NCBI RefSeq assembly: GCF_001418575.1
Contig: NZ_LIQR01000052.1
Location: 1-48,021, forward strand
DNA: 48,021 nt
Source: Peterkaempfera griseoplana
GTDB taxonomy: Bacteria > Actinomycetota > Actinomycetes > Streptomycetales > Streptomycetaceae
Direction of reading: 5' to 3'
The first letter of the stretch is position 1, and every line of letters begins with the position of its first letter. The notes under the pieces were generated by a model, which was not told where the DNA came from, did not search any database, and was given only the letters and a program-made list of their open reading frames with translations. The translations under genes were made by a program, and so were the position numbers. Shown in pieces: positions 1 to 7,600 of this stretch.

Positions 1-36
1 TGTATAAGGGACAGGGGCGGGGCCTCAGGGCCGGGT

Positions 37-273
37 TCAGATCAGTCCGCGGCGGGCCGCCCAGGCGACGGCCTCGATCACGCTGTTGAGCCCCAGTTTG
101 TCGCACACTCCGCGATAACGCCGCCGCACCGTACGGGCGCTGACGTGCAGTCTGCGGGCCACGGACTCGACGGGCAGGCCGGTGGCGAGCAGGGCCAGTA
201 GGTGGAGATCGTCGCGGTCGATCCTTGGATGTTCGGACAGGGCCGGGTTCTTCTCATAACTGAGCGTAGACAC
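37..273 (-). CDS. LuxR-type HTH single-domain regulator
   Basis: A 78-residue protein that is little more than a LuxR/GerE-type helix-turn-helix. The segment ending in VSARTVRRRY followed by LGLNSVIEAVAWAARRGLI matches the recognition helix and the C-terminal helix of that family. No receiver or sensor domain is present. The frame stays open upstream to 387, but I place the start at the GTG at 273 because a purine-rich site (GAGGAGGAGAG) lies just upstream and a promoter-like pair lies 37-65 bases further up. It lies downstream of and on the same strand as the ThuA-PQQ-DUF1080 gene, but a hairpin (353-385) and its own promoter separate them. Its targets are unknown. Regulation of the neighbouring extracellular sugar-oxidation genes is only a guess from position. 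Confidence 0.75.
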   Translation of the reverse strand: MSTLSYEKNPALSEHPRIDRDDLHLLALLATGLPVESVARRLHVSARTVRRRYRGVCDKLGLNSVIEAVAWAARRGLI

Positions 274-309
274 TCCGCTCTCCTCCTCGGCTGACAACGA
301 GGCTGCGCC

Positions 310-338
310 AACGTAACCGGCGGTACGTACACGGTCAA
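310..338 (-). promoter_or_regulatory. Predicted HrdB-type promoter of the LuxR-type gene
   Basis: On the minus strand TTGACC (333-338) and TACGTT (310-315) are separated by exactly 17 bases. Both resemble the vegetative sigma factor boxes of streptomycetes. This gives a leader of roughly 30 bases before the GTG at 273. Confidence 0.5.
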
Positions 339-352
339 GGTTTGTGTTCAAG

Positions 353-385
353 GCCCGGCCCGGGGCTCGCCGCCCCGGACCGGGC
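353..385 (-). terminator. Hairpin terminator after the ThuA-PQQ-DUF1080 gene
   Basis: GCCCGG-C-CCGGGG (353-365) pairs with CCCCGG-A-CCGGGC (373-385) around a 7-base loop with one mismatch. It lies about 24 bases beyond the stop of the 1346-residue gene. There is no clear U tract, as is common in high-GC actinomycetes. Confidence 0.55.
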
Positions 386-408
386 ACTGGTGCGCCGTGC
401 TGTCGGCC

Positions 409-3400
409 TTACAGGTTCCGCACCCTGATGTTGCGGAACTCGATCAGGTCGTTGTCGCTGTGGTTCTGCAGTCCCACGTAGCCGCTGAGGAACTGGCGCA
501 GGTCCGTGGGCGGGTCACCGGCCCGCGAGGACGACTTGCCGGGCGTGTTGTCGAACTCGTTGATCACCACACCGTTGCGGATGATCGTGTAGTGCTGTCC
601 GACGACGCGCACCTCGTAGTCGTTCCACTGGCCCTTGGGGGTGACCCCGGCCCGGTCCAGCGTCACCGGGTCGAAGTTGTACACCGACCCGGTCTTCTGG
701 GGCTCGTCGGTGTCACCGTCGTAGATCTGGATCTCGTGACCGCAGTAGATCGCCATCCACTCCGGCGCGCTCCGGGCCGAGCCCACCGTGCCGCAGCTGC
801 CGGCCGGCCGCTGGTCCAGCGGGGTCCTCAGGTCCGGGAACCGGGTGAAGATGCCGCTGTTGGCCCGGTGGCCGTCCGGGGCGACGTCCCGGAACTGGGC
901 CCGGAGCGAGAAGTCCCCGAGCGCCTGCTTGGTGTACCAGAGCATGCCCATGCCGCCGGTGCTGTGCAGGGTGCCGTCGGCCTTCAGCTGCCAGTCACCG
1001 GCACCGGCCTGGGCCCAGTCGGCGAGGCTGGCGGCCGAGCCGTCGAAGAGCGGGCGGTAGCCCGCCACCTTGCCGATCGGGGACTGTGCCGCCGCCTTGA
1101 CGAGCGCGGACGACTCCCCGTTGTCGAGCACACCGGACTTCCGCAGCTCGTTGACCACGTCGGTGACGTGGCTGACGAAGTCGCCGTGGTTGTCCCAGCT
1201 GCGCTCGTCGTCGATCAGGTCGCCCACGGTGCAGCCGCCGCCGGCCTGGTGGTTGGCCACGCCGGTGTCGCTGTCCAGCAGCCACACGGTGGAGCGGGCG
1301 TCGGGCGCGGCGCAGCCGGCCGTGACGTCGATCTTCGCGGTGGTCGTGGTGCCGTCGGCGTAGGTGACCTTCAGGGTGGCGTGGTGGATGCCGTACTCGG
1401 CGTAGGTGTGCACCGGGTCGGCGTCGTGCGACGGCTGGCTGCCGTCACCGAAGTCCCACTCCCAGGAGACGCCACCCGCCTTGGCGGACGAGAAGGAGAC
1501 CGTCCTGGGGGCGCTCTGGTCCGCGACGCGGCCCGCGGCGTCGGCCGGGTTCGGGGTGGCCGGACCGCCGTGGTAGGAGATGCGGATCAGCTTCTGGTTC
1601 GGGTCCAGGCTGAAGAAGCCGCCCGCGTAGTCCAGCATGTACAGCGCGCCGTCCGGGCCGAACTTGGCGTCCATCCAGCTCTGCAGCTTGGTGTCGCCGC
1701 TGCCGCCCGGGATGATCTGGCGCAGGTCCTCGGCGAAGGCCGGCGCGCCGGCCGACGCGACGGTGGACGGGTCGACCGTCACCGCGACACGGTTGGCGGC
1801 GTTGGACTCGTCACCGATGAACCACTTGTTGTCCCAGTACGCGGGCCACGCCACCCCGCTGTCGGTGTCGACCTCGGAGCGGTGGTAGGTCGGGCCGTCC
1901 ATGATGGCCTGGCCGCCGCCCTTGAGGTACGGCTCGGTGTACTTGGCGTCGTTCTGGTCGTAGGTCGGCAGCCCGCTGCCGTCGGTCCGGGTCGGGTAGA
2001 CCGGGCCGCCGCCCTGCGGCGAGTACCAGATCATGTTGTTGCGGGCGGGCGGGATGTCCACCAGGCCGGTGTTGCGCGGCGAGGTGTTCTTGAGGTTGTC
2101 GCAGTCGTACCAGCCGGTGAGCACACCGGCGTCGGTGTTGCTGCGGTCGCGGTAGGGCTGCTTGTTGCCCATGCAGTACGGCCAGCCCTGGTTGCCGGCC
2201 GAGGTGATGACGGTGGCGGTCTCGTACTTGGCCGGCCCCAGCTGCGGGTCCGGCGCGCCGGCGTCGGGTCCGACCCAGCCGGCGGTCAGCCAGTCGTTGA
2301 CCTTGTCGTAGGCGATCCGCGCGACGTTGCGGACGCCCATGACGTAGATCTCCGGGCGGGTCTTGCCGCCGCCCTCCTCCTGGCCGGTGAAGAGGTTGCC
2401 CTTGGGGATGGTGTAGGTGCCGTTCGCCTCCGGGTGGATGCGCAGGATCTTGCCGTCGAGGTCGTTGGTGTTGCCGGCCGTACGGCGGGCGTCCTGGAAG
2501 GACAGGCCCTTGTAGTCCTGGGTCCAGTTGTTGCCGGAGTAGCCGGCGCCCGCCCCGAGGGAGGAGTTGTTGTCACCGACGCCGACGTAGAGGTTGCCGT
2601 CGTTGTCGAAGGTCATGCCGCCGCCGGCGTGGCAGCAGCTGTGGATCTGCACGGTCCAGTGCAGCAGGTCCTTGCGGGTGCCCTGGTCGATCGACTGGCT
2701 CGCGGAGTCGTACGTCAGCCGGGAGATGGTGCGCTGGCCGGTCTGCTTGTCCCGGTCGATGGACTCGTGGGGCATCCAGTAGATGTAGATCCAGCCGTTC
2801 TCCTCGAACTTGGGATCGAGGGTGATGCCGACCAGACCCTCCTCGTTCTTGACCAGCTCGTCGCCGCTGCCCCGGTTGCCCATCACATCGAGCGTGGTGA
2901 GCAGTTTGACCTTTTTGGTCTTCGGGTCCCACTGGTGGATGGTGCCGCAGCCCAGCCCCACCTTGGGGTCGTTCCAGTCGGCGATCGGCCCGCTGGGGCA
3001 GGCCGCCTTGCCGATGTAGAAGACCTTGCCGTCGGGGGCGATGGTCAGGCCGTGCGGCTCACCGATCTGGTCGAGCTGGCCGGTCTGGTTCTTGGGGGTC
3101 AGCCGCTCCACCGAGTAGTTGGACGCGATGGTGGCCTGGCAGTCGCCGCGGACCATGCCGGTGGTCCACTCGATGGCGCCGAGCAGATGGCTCTGGAACT
3201 TGGTGTCCGAGGTGTAGCTGTCCTCGGTGCGGCCCATCCCGGTGTAGAAGGACCGGCCGCCGTCGTAGTCGCGGCACCAGGAGACCGGGTGGAAGGCGCC
3301 GTTGCCGGCCAGTCCGGGGTCGTAGCTGTTCTCCTCGACCTGGGCGACGGTCTGCACCTTGCCGACCGGGCTGGGGTCCCAGTTCATCCACTGGTCCGAC

Positions 3401-4449
3401 CGGGTCCACTTCAGCGGCAGGCCCTTGTTGGCCGGGTGCCCGCGGTCGACCAGGTCGACCACGGCCTGCTGCACCTTGGTCTCCGGGGCCGGTGCCGGAT
3501 CGGCCGTGAAGAGCCGCAGCTCGGCCAACTGGGTAGCCGACTCACCGGAGTTGGCGGTGATGTTCAGCCGGTAGAAGGGATAGGCGGTGGTGTTGCCGAA
3601 GGTGAACTGCCGGGTCTGGAACCGGTCGGGGAAGCTCTGGCCGCTGCGGGTGTCCAGCGTGGTCCAGCTGGACCCGTCGGCGGAGCCCTGCAGTGTCCAG
3701 TCCTTGGGGTCCCGGCCCGGGTAGTCGTTGGCCGAGGTGAGGGCGTACTGGCTGATCGCGACCGGCTTGTCCAGCTTCTCGGTGATCCAGCCGGACGACT
3801 GGAAGGTCAGCCACTTGGTGCTGTTGCTGCCGTCGGCGGCCTTGTCCTTGGACTCGTTCGGCGGGTTGTCCCCGCTGGCCGTGACCGCGACCGCCTTCTC
3901 GGCGGCGGGCAGGCTGGCGGCCGGACGGGTGCCGATCAGACCGGTGAACCAGGCGGAGGAGGAGTCGGCCCGTGCGGCGTCGTGGACACCCACGAAGCCG
4001 CCGCCGCCCTTGATGTAGGCCTGGAAGGCCGACTCCTGGGCCGAGTCGAGCGACACCCCCTTGGCGGAGAGGAAGACCACGCCGCGGTAGCGCGCGAGGT
4101 TCCCGGCGGTGAAGACGCCCGGATCGTCCGACTCGTCGACCGAGAAGCCGTGTTGCTGCCCGAGCCGCTCGATCGCCGATGCCGCCGAGGTGACCGGGTC
4201 GTCCTGCTGGGCGGCGGGGCCGTGGAACACCAGGACGTTCACCGAGGAGGCGGAGGTGTCGACCGCATCCCGGCTCTGATCGGTCACCGTGGCCGCCTGG
4301 GTCGGCAGCGTGGCGAGTCCCATGACGAGCGCGGCGCTCGCCAGCAGGACGGTCGCACGGCCTTGCGGCCGTGCTCTGAGGGCCCGCACCAGACCCGACG
4401 GAGGCGCCCCGCCCCGTCGGGACCGGGTGGACCGGTCTCTCTGACCCAT
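409..4449 (-). CDS. Secreted ThuA / PQQ-type sugar dehydrogenase / PKD / DUF1080 multidomain protein
   Basis: A 1346-residue exported protein. The order seen is: a long basic N terminus and hydrophobic signal segment (about 30-52); the N half of a ThuA domain (about 69-180); a discoidin/F5-8C-like insert (about 185-315, with SSGWITEKLDKP and the YPFYRLNI strand); the rest of ThuA (about 320-435, SWCRDYDGGRSFYTGMG); a soluble glucose/sorbosone dehydrogenase propeller (about 440-960, with HSCCHAGGGMTFDNDG and GVRN, the latter resembling the PQQ-binding Arg-Asn of soluble glucose dehydrogenase); PKD (about 962-1050, WEWDFGDGS); an unnamed Cys-containing domain shared with the cupredoxin protein; and DUF1080 (about 1135-1346), a family with 3-keto-disaccharide hydrolases. 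The start has AAGGAG six bases upstream. Likely role, by inference: extracellular oxidation and cleavage of glycosides. The substrate is unknown, and whether PQQ is available to the cell cannot be judged here. Confidence 0.9.
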   Translation of the reverse strand: MGQRDRSTRSRRGGAPPSGLVRALRARPQGRATVLLASAALVMGLATLPTQAATVTDQSRDAVDTSASSVNVLVFHGPAAQQDDPVTSAASAIERLGQQHGFSVDESDDPGVFTAGNLARYRGVVFLSAKGVSLDSAQESAFQAYIKGGGGFVGVHDAARADSSSAWFTGLIGTRPAASLPAAEKAVAVTASGDNPPNESKDKAADGSNSTKWLTFQSSGWITEKLDKPVAISQYALTSANDYPGRDPKDWTLQGSADGSSWTTLDTRSGQSFPDRFQTRQFTFGNTTAYPFYRLNITANSGESATQLAELRLFTADPAPAPETKVQQAVVDLVDRGHPANKGLPLKWTRSDQWMNWDPSPVGKVQTVAQVEENSYDPGLAGNGAFHPVSWCRDYDGGRSFYTGMGRTEDSYTSDTKFQSHLLGAIEWTTGMVRGDCQATIASNYSVERLTPKNQTGQLDQIGEPHGLTIAPDGKVFYIGKAACPSGPIADWNDPKVGLGCGTIHQWDPKTKKVKLLTTLDVMGNRGSGDELVKNEEGLVGITLDPKFEENGWIYIYWMPHESIDRDKQTGQRTISRLTYDSASQSIDQGTRKDLLHWTVQIHSCCHAGGGMTFDNDGNLYVGVGDNNSSLGAGAGYSGNNWTQDYKGLSFQDARRTAGNTNDLDGKILRIHPEANGTYTIPKGNLFTGQEEGGGKTRPEIYVMGVRNVARIAYDKVNDWLTAGWVGPDAGAPDPQLGPAKYETATVITSAGNQGWPYCMGNKQPYRDRSNTDAGVLTGWYDCDNLKNTSPRNTGLVDIPPARNNMIWYSPQGGGPVYPTRTDGSGLPTYDQNDAKYTEPYLKGGGQAIMDGPTYHRSEVDTDSGVAWPAYWDNKWFIGDESNAANRVAVTVDPSTVASAGAPAFAEDLRQIIPGGSGDTKLQSWMDAKFGPDGALYMLDYAGGFFSLDPNQKLIRISYHGGPATPNPADAAGRVADQSAPRTVSFSSAKAGGVSWEWDFGDGSQPSHDADPVHTYAEYGIHHATLKVTYADGTTTTAKIDVTAGCAAPDARSTVWLLDSDTGVANHQAGGGCTVGDLIDDERSWDNHGDFVSHVTDVVNELRKSGVLDNGESSALVKAAAQSPIGKVAGYRPLFDGSAASLADWAQAGAGDWQLKADGTLHSTGGMGMLWYTKQALGDFSLRAQFRDVAPDGHRANSGIFTRFPDLRTPLDQRPAGSCGTVGSARSAPEWMAIYCGHEIQIYDGDTDEPQKTGSVYNFDPVTLDRAGVTPKGQWNDYEVRVVGQHYTIIRNGVVINEFDNTPGKSSSRAGDPPTDLRQFLSGYVGLQNHSDNDLIEFRNIRVRNL
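1060..1318 (-). other. Shared ~85-residue domain (copy in the ThuA-PQQ-DUF1080 protein)
   Basis: Between PKD and DUF1080 the protein reads a Cys, then STVWLLDSDTGV, then GCTVGDLIDDERSWDNHG, then VVNELRKSGVLD. The same pattern ends the cupredoxin protein at 7123-7384. I do not recognise a named family. Two conserved Cys suggest a disulfide. Confidence 0.6.
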
Positions 4450-4465
4450 GGTTTCTCCTTGACTC

Positions 4466-4475
4466 GATCCGGATC
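4466..4475. promoter_or_regulatory. 10-base perfect palindrome upstream of the ThuA-PQQ-DUF1080 start
   Basis: GATCCGGATC lies about 17 bases before the ATG, on the 5' side of the ribosome binding site. It could be an operator or chance. Confidence 0.2.
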
Positions 4476-4560
4476 ACTGGATGAGCGGGTGGAACACGCC
4501 CGCCGGGGCCGTCAGGGCGGGCCCCGACGGGCGTGGCTCTGAGGTGGGACCAGGGCGGGC

Positions 4561-4647
4561 AGGCCCGTCACATCGGCTACATGCCGGGCAGGGCCGTCAC
4601 ATCGGCTACATGCCGGGCAGGCCCGTCACATCGGCTACATGCCGGGC
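4561..4647. repeat. Three tandem 29-base repeats spanning the laccase stop codon
   Basis: Copies start at 4561, 4590 and 4619 and are identical apart from one G/C difference in the middle copy. The third copy holds the last codons and TAG of the laccase gene, so the extra two are untranslated duplications just after the stop. Each unit can form a short stem (GCCCG with CGGGC), which might serve as a weak terminator array. Confidence 0.85.
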
Positions 4648-5633
4648 ATGTGGGACATGCCGTCCATGGGTGGCGGCGTGCCGCCGGTGACCGTGCCGTC
4701 CGCCTCGGTCACCATGAAGACCCCGGACATCCCCATGTCCGAGTGGCTCTGCACATGGCAGTGGTACATCCAGGCGCCCGAGCCCACTCGCTCGCCGGCG
4801 ATCACCTGGAAGCCGAACGAGTCCGCAGGGCCGGTGGTCTTGGTGTCGATCACCCGGCTCACGTCCTGGGGGCCGTCGATGATTCCGGTGCGGTTGTCGG
4901 CCCAGCGGTGGCCGTGGACGTGGAAGGTGTGGAAGAAGTCCCCGTGGGTGATCACGATGAACTCCACCCGCTCGCCGCGCACCGCGGTGAAGGTGGGGGT
5001 GTCGGGTGCGGTCCTGTTGTTGATCGTCATGTCGTTGAAGACCACGGTGAACTGCTTGTCCGGCAGCACGTCGCCCTTGCGGCGGACGACCACCGGCCCG
5101 AAGAGGCCCTTGCGGATGCCGCCGGTGCCGTGTTCGGTGCCCACGACGTGGTCGTGGTAGTGCCAGTAGCCGGCGCTCCCGGCCTCCCAGGTTCCGTCGT
5201 GGCGCTTGCCCGGGGCGTGGGTGCGCCAGACGTAGGTCCGGCGGCCGCCCGCCTCGATGGCGCTGTTGTTCATCGCGGTGCCGTCGCTGGCGGTGTCGTA
5301 GTCCACGCCGTGGACGTGCAGGCTGGCTGCCGTGTCCAGGTTGTTGACGACGTCGATGTAGAGGGTGTCGCCCTCGGTGAGCTCGATCAGCGGGCCGGGG
5401 ACCGTCGCCTTGCCGGGCTCCAGTCCGTAGCCGAGCTGCCCGCCGGGGAGTTTCTCCATGTAGAGGGTCATATGGCGTTCCTGGCCCGAGCCGCCCTGGG
5501 CGGTGGGTTTGGAATCCGCGGTGGCCGGGGTGCCGGCGAGCAGCCCGGGCAGGGTGGCGGCGACGGCGGCGGCGCCGGTGGCGAACCAGCGTCGGGAGAC
5601 AAGCGGCCGCGCGTTTGGGCCTGAGTCGGTCAT
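4635..5633 (-). CDS. Two-domain small laccase (SLAC-type multicopper oxidase)
   Basis: A 332-residue exported copper oxidase of the trimeric two-domain laccase family known from Streptomyces. It oxidises phenols or one-electron donors and reduces oxygen to water. All copper ligands are visible: HVHG (H106, H108), WHYHDH (H158, H160), HTFHVHGH (H235, H238, H240) and [12 protein letters not shown] (H291, C292, H293, H297, M302). The N terminus has SRRWFA, a Tat motif, before a hydrophobic Ala-rich stretch, consistent with export of a folded copper protein. I chose the ATG at 5633 over 5648 because GGAGAG lies four bases upstream of it. The C terminus is His/Met-rich ([10 protein letters not shown]). 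It is upstream of the ThuA-PQQ gene on the same strand and divergent from a cupredoxin gene, so an electron-transfer partnership is plausible. Confidence 0.95.
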   Translation of the reverse strand: MTDSGPNARPLVSRRWFATGAAAVAATLPGLLAGTPATADSKPTAQGGSGQERHMTLYMEKLPGGQLGYGLEPGKATVPGPLIELTEGDTLYIDVVNNLDTAASLHVHGVDYDTASDGTAMNNSAIEAGGRRTYVWRTHAPGKRHDGTWEAGSAGYWHYHDHVVGTEHGTGGIRKGLFGPVVVRRKGDVLPDKQFTVVFNDMTINNRTAPDTPTFTAVRGERVEFIVITHGDFFHTFHVHGHRWADNRTGIIDGPQDVSRVIDTKTTGPADSFGFQVIAGERVGSGAWMYHCHVQSHSDMGMSGVFMVTEADGTVTGGTPPPMDGMSHMPGM

Positions 5634-6052
5634 CGCTCTCCATTCCACGGCAGCGTTCCTCGGCAGAGGTGGCTGCCGGCAGGCGGTTCGTGACGTCGAA
5701 GTGGTACGTCGCGCTGGACGCGGCCGTCGTCGGGGCCCGCGTCGTGCAGGTGTGCCGGGGCCGGGCCCTGGGGGCCGGCGGGGCTGGTGCGGCGGGTCCG
5801 GGGCCGTTCGGCTCCTCGGCGGCAGGCTTCACCCGGACGGCCTCACGGTAACGGCGTCCCGGAAGTTTTTCCAGACTCAGGTCAAAGTCTGCTGAGTTGT
5901 GGTCATAGACCTTGGCGGACCGTCAAAAGGCGAGTAGCTTCCGAACATTGCCGCGCTTGCAGAGACGCGCCGACCCCTCCTCGGCCCCGCGGCCTCCCCT
6001 CCACCGCCTCCACCGCGCGGAACCAGACCAGCGATTCGCGAAAGGTGCAGCC
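5634..6052. promoter_or_regulatory. Divergent intergenic region between laccase and cupredoxin genes
   Basis: These 419 bases hold no gene I can support. They contain overlapping inverted repeats CAGACT/AGTCTG (5872-5891) and ACTCAG/CTGAGT (5875-5897), then GGTC-ATA-GACC (5901-5911). These lie directly ahead of a possible rightward promoter, TTGGCG (5912-5917) and TAGCTT (5935-5940), spaced 17 bases. The layout fits an activator or repressor site controlling the cupredoxin gene and perhaps the laccase gene too. Confidence 0.45.
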
Positions 6053-7387
6053 GTGTACAGACATCTGCTCAACTCGCCGACGGATCCGCCCGCCCCCGCG
6101 GCGGCGCGCCGTCGGCTCCACCCGCACCGGGTGCTGACGACCCTGGTGGCCGTGTTCCTGGCCATCTGCTCACTGGGAGCGCCGGCCGTGTACGGGGCCG
6201 GGGCCGCAGCCGCCGCGGACACCCAGGTGCTCACCTGGACCGCCGGCGACGCCTATATGAACTACCTGTCCTTCCCCACCACCGCGGTGGCGGGGCCGAC
6301 GACGATCGTCTTCGAGAACAGCGCGGCCACCGGCAACACCACGGGGATGCCGCACACCCTGACGTTCGACACGTCCAACCCGGACTACAACACCGATGTC
6401 AACGTCAACATCACCGCCAACCCCTTCGACGCCGCCGGGGGCCGGCACACGCTCGACGTCACCCTGACGCCGGGCGTCTACCACTACTTCTGCACCATGC
6501 CCGGCCACATCATGACGGGCGAGCTGACCGTCACCGCCGGCCCCGGCGGCGGTGACACCACTGCTCCGGAGACCTCGGCGTCGGTGTCGGGGACGAGGGA
6601 TGCCTCGGGTGCGTATGTGGGCAGTGCGACGGTGACGGTGTCCGCTTCGGATGCCGGGTCCGGGGTGGCGAGTGTGGAGTATGCGCTGGACGGTGGGGCG
6701 TTCAGGGCGTATTCGGCTCCGGTGCAGGTGGGTGCGCCGGGGCAGCACACGGTGGCGTACCGGGCGACGGACAAGGCGGGGAATGTCGCGGCGGTGAAGT
6801 CGGTGGACTTCACGGTGGTGGCTCCGCCCGCGCAGGACACCACTGCTCCGGAGACCTCGGCGTCGGTGTCGGGGACGAGGGATGCCGCCGGATCCTACGT
6901 CGGCAGGGCGACGGTGACGGTGACGGCCTCGGACGCGGACTCCGGGGTGGCGAGTGTGGAGTACGCCCTGGACGGCGGCCCGTATCTGGCCTACACCGCA
7001 CCGGTGGTGATCGACCGCGAGGGCGGGCACACCCTGCTCTACCGGGCGACCGACAGGGCCGGCAACACCTCGACCCCGCAGTCGGTGTCCCTGGAGGTCA
7101 CCGCGGGCGCACCGCCGTCCAACTGCCCCGAGCAGGACGACCGCACCACGGTGTACGTGGGCACGGTCAACACCGGGGTGCCCGACCGCGTCACCACCAA
7201 CGGGTGCACGATCAACGAACTGATCGAGGACTACCGCGTGTGGGACAACCACGGCTCCTTCGTGGCGCACGTGGAGAAGATCGTCAAGGAGTTGCGCAGC
7301 GAGGGCGTCATCGACCAGCGCGAGGGCGGCAGGATCTCCCAGGCCGCCGGCCGGTCGGACGTCGGCAGGCCGCAGCACGACCACTGA
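6053..7387 (+). CDS. Secreted cupredoxin with two Ig-like repeats and a shared C-terminal domain
   Basis: A 444-residue exported protein starting at GTG with GAAAGG upstream; the frame is open further back but no better site is seen. The order is: hydrophobic signal or anchor (about 26-54); a blue-copper cupredoxin domain (about 57-161) with probable ligands H101 (MPHTL), C147 and H152 (FCTMPGH) and M154; two bacterial Ig-like repeats starting near 168 and 262 (TTAPETSASVSGTRDA, with DKAGN/DRAGN ends); and a C-terminal domain from about 357 (GCTINELIEDYRVWDNHG) that recurs inside the 1346-residue ThuA-PQQ protein. Cupredoxins carry single electrons. With a PQQ-type dehydrogenase and a laccase as neighbours, an extracellular electron relay is a reasonable inference. 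The Met ligand spacing is shorter than usual, so the copper site type is uncertain. Confidence 0.85.
   Translation: MYRHLLNSPTDPPAPAAARRRLHPHRVLTTLVAVFLAICSLGAPAVYGAGAAAAADTQVLTWTAGDAYMNYLSFPTTAVAGPTTIVFENSAATGNTTGMPHTLTFDTSNPDYNTDVNVNITANPFDAAGGRHTLDVTLTPGVYHYFCTMPGHIMTGELTVTAGPGGGDTTAPETSASVSGTRDASGAYVGSATVTVSASDAGSGVASVEYALDGGAFRAYSAPVQVGAPGQHTVAYRATDKAGNVAAVKSVDFTVVAPPAQDTTAPETSASVSGTRDAAGSYVGRATVTVTASDADSGVASVEYALDGGPYLAYTAPVVIDREGGHTLLYRATDRAGNTSTPQSVSLEVTAGAPPSNCPEQDDRTTVYVGTVNTGVPDRVTTNGCTINELIEDYRVWDNHGSFVAHVEKIVKELRSEGVIDQREGGRISQAAGRSDVGRPQHDH
6554..6886 (+). repeat. 51-base perfect direct repeat in the cupredoxin gene
   Basis: Bases 6554-6604 and 6836-6886 are identical and encode the start of each Ig-like repeat. 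Identity at the DNA level, including third positions, indicates recent duplication or gene conversion. Confidence 0.85.
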
Positions 7388-7398
7388 CAGCGGTCCCA

Positions 7399-7430
7399 GG
7401 GGGTGCGGAGCCGTCCGGCTCCGCACCCCC
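7399..7430 (+). terminator. Strong hairpin terminator after the cupredoxin gene
   Basis: A perfect 15-base stem, 7399-7413 with 7416-7430 (GGGGGTGCGGAGCCG and its complement), begins 11 bases after the stop. It separates the redox block from the ROK-led locus. Confidence 0.8.
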
Positions 7431-7464
7431 TTCGCCATGCTCCAACTCTGCTTTGTCCTGTGGA

Positions 7465-7526
7465 AGATGAAAGTCCATCTGATTGCTGCGCAAGTTCTTT
7501 TGCGTTCGGCTGCTCAGTGCTACGGT
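7465..7526 (+). promoter_or_regulatory. Promoter/operator region of the ROK-led locus
   Basis: Two inverted repeats of the same geometry occur: AGATG-N6-CATCT (7465-7480) and CGCAA-N6-TTGCG (7489-7504). The second overlaps the expected -35 position of a -10-like TACGGT (7521-7526). ROK repressors of the NagC/XylR type often control their own gene, so these are candidate operators. Confidence 0.35.
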
Positions 7527-7600
7527 CCTTTTGAAAGTCGCGCCCCGGGATGCCGGATGCGCGCATGTTCCAGCTGCGACGGGAGGGCGGAGTGAGGCGC

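Noticed and set aside
397-4542. A very long open frame on the plus strand opposite the ThuA-PQQ-DUF1080 gene
   Set aside because: The minus-strand protein has clear domains and a ribosome site. The opposite frame is a by-product of high third-position G+C and its translation is Val/Gly/Arg-rich without motifs.
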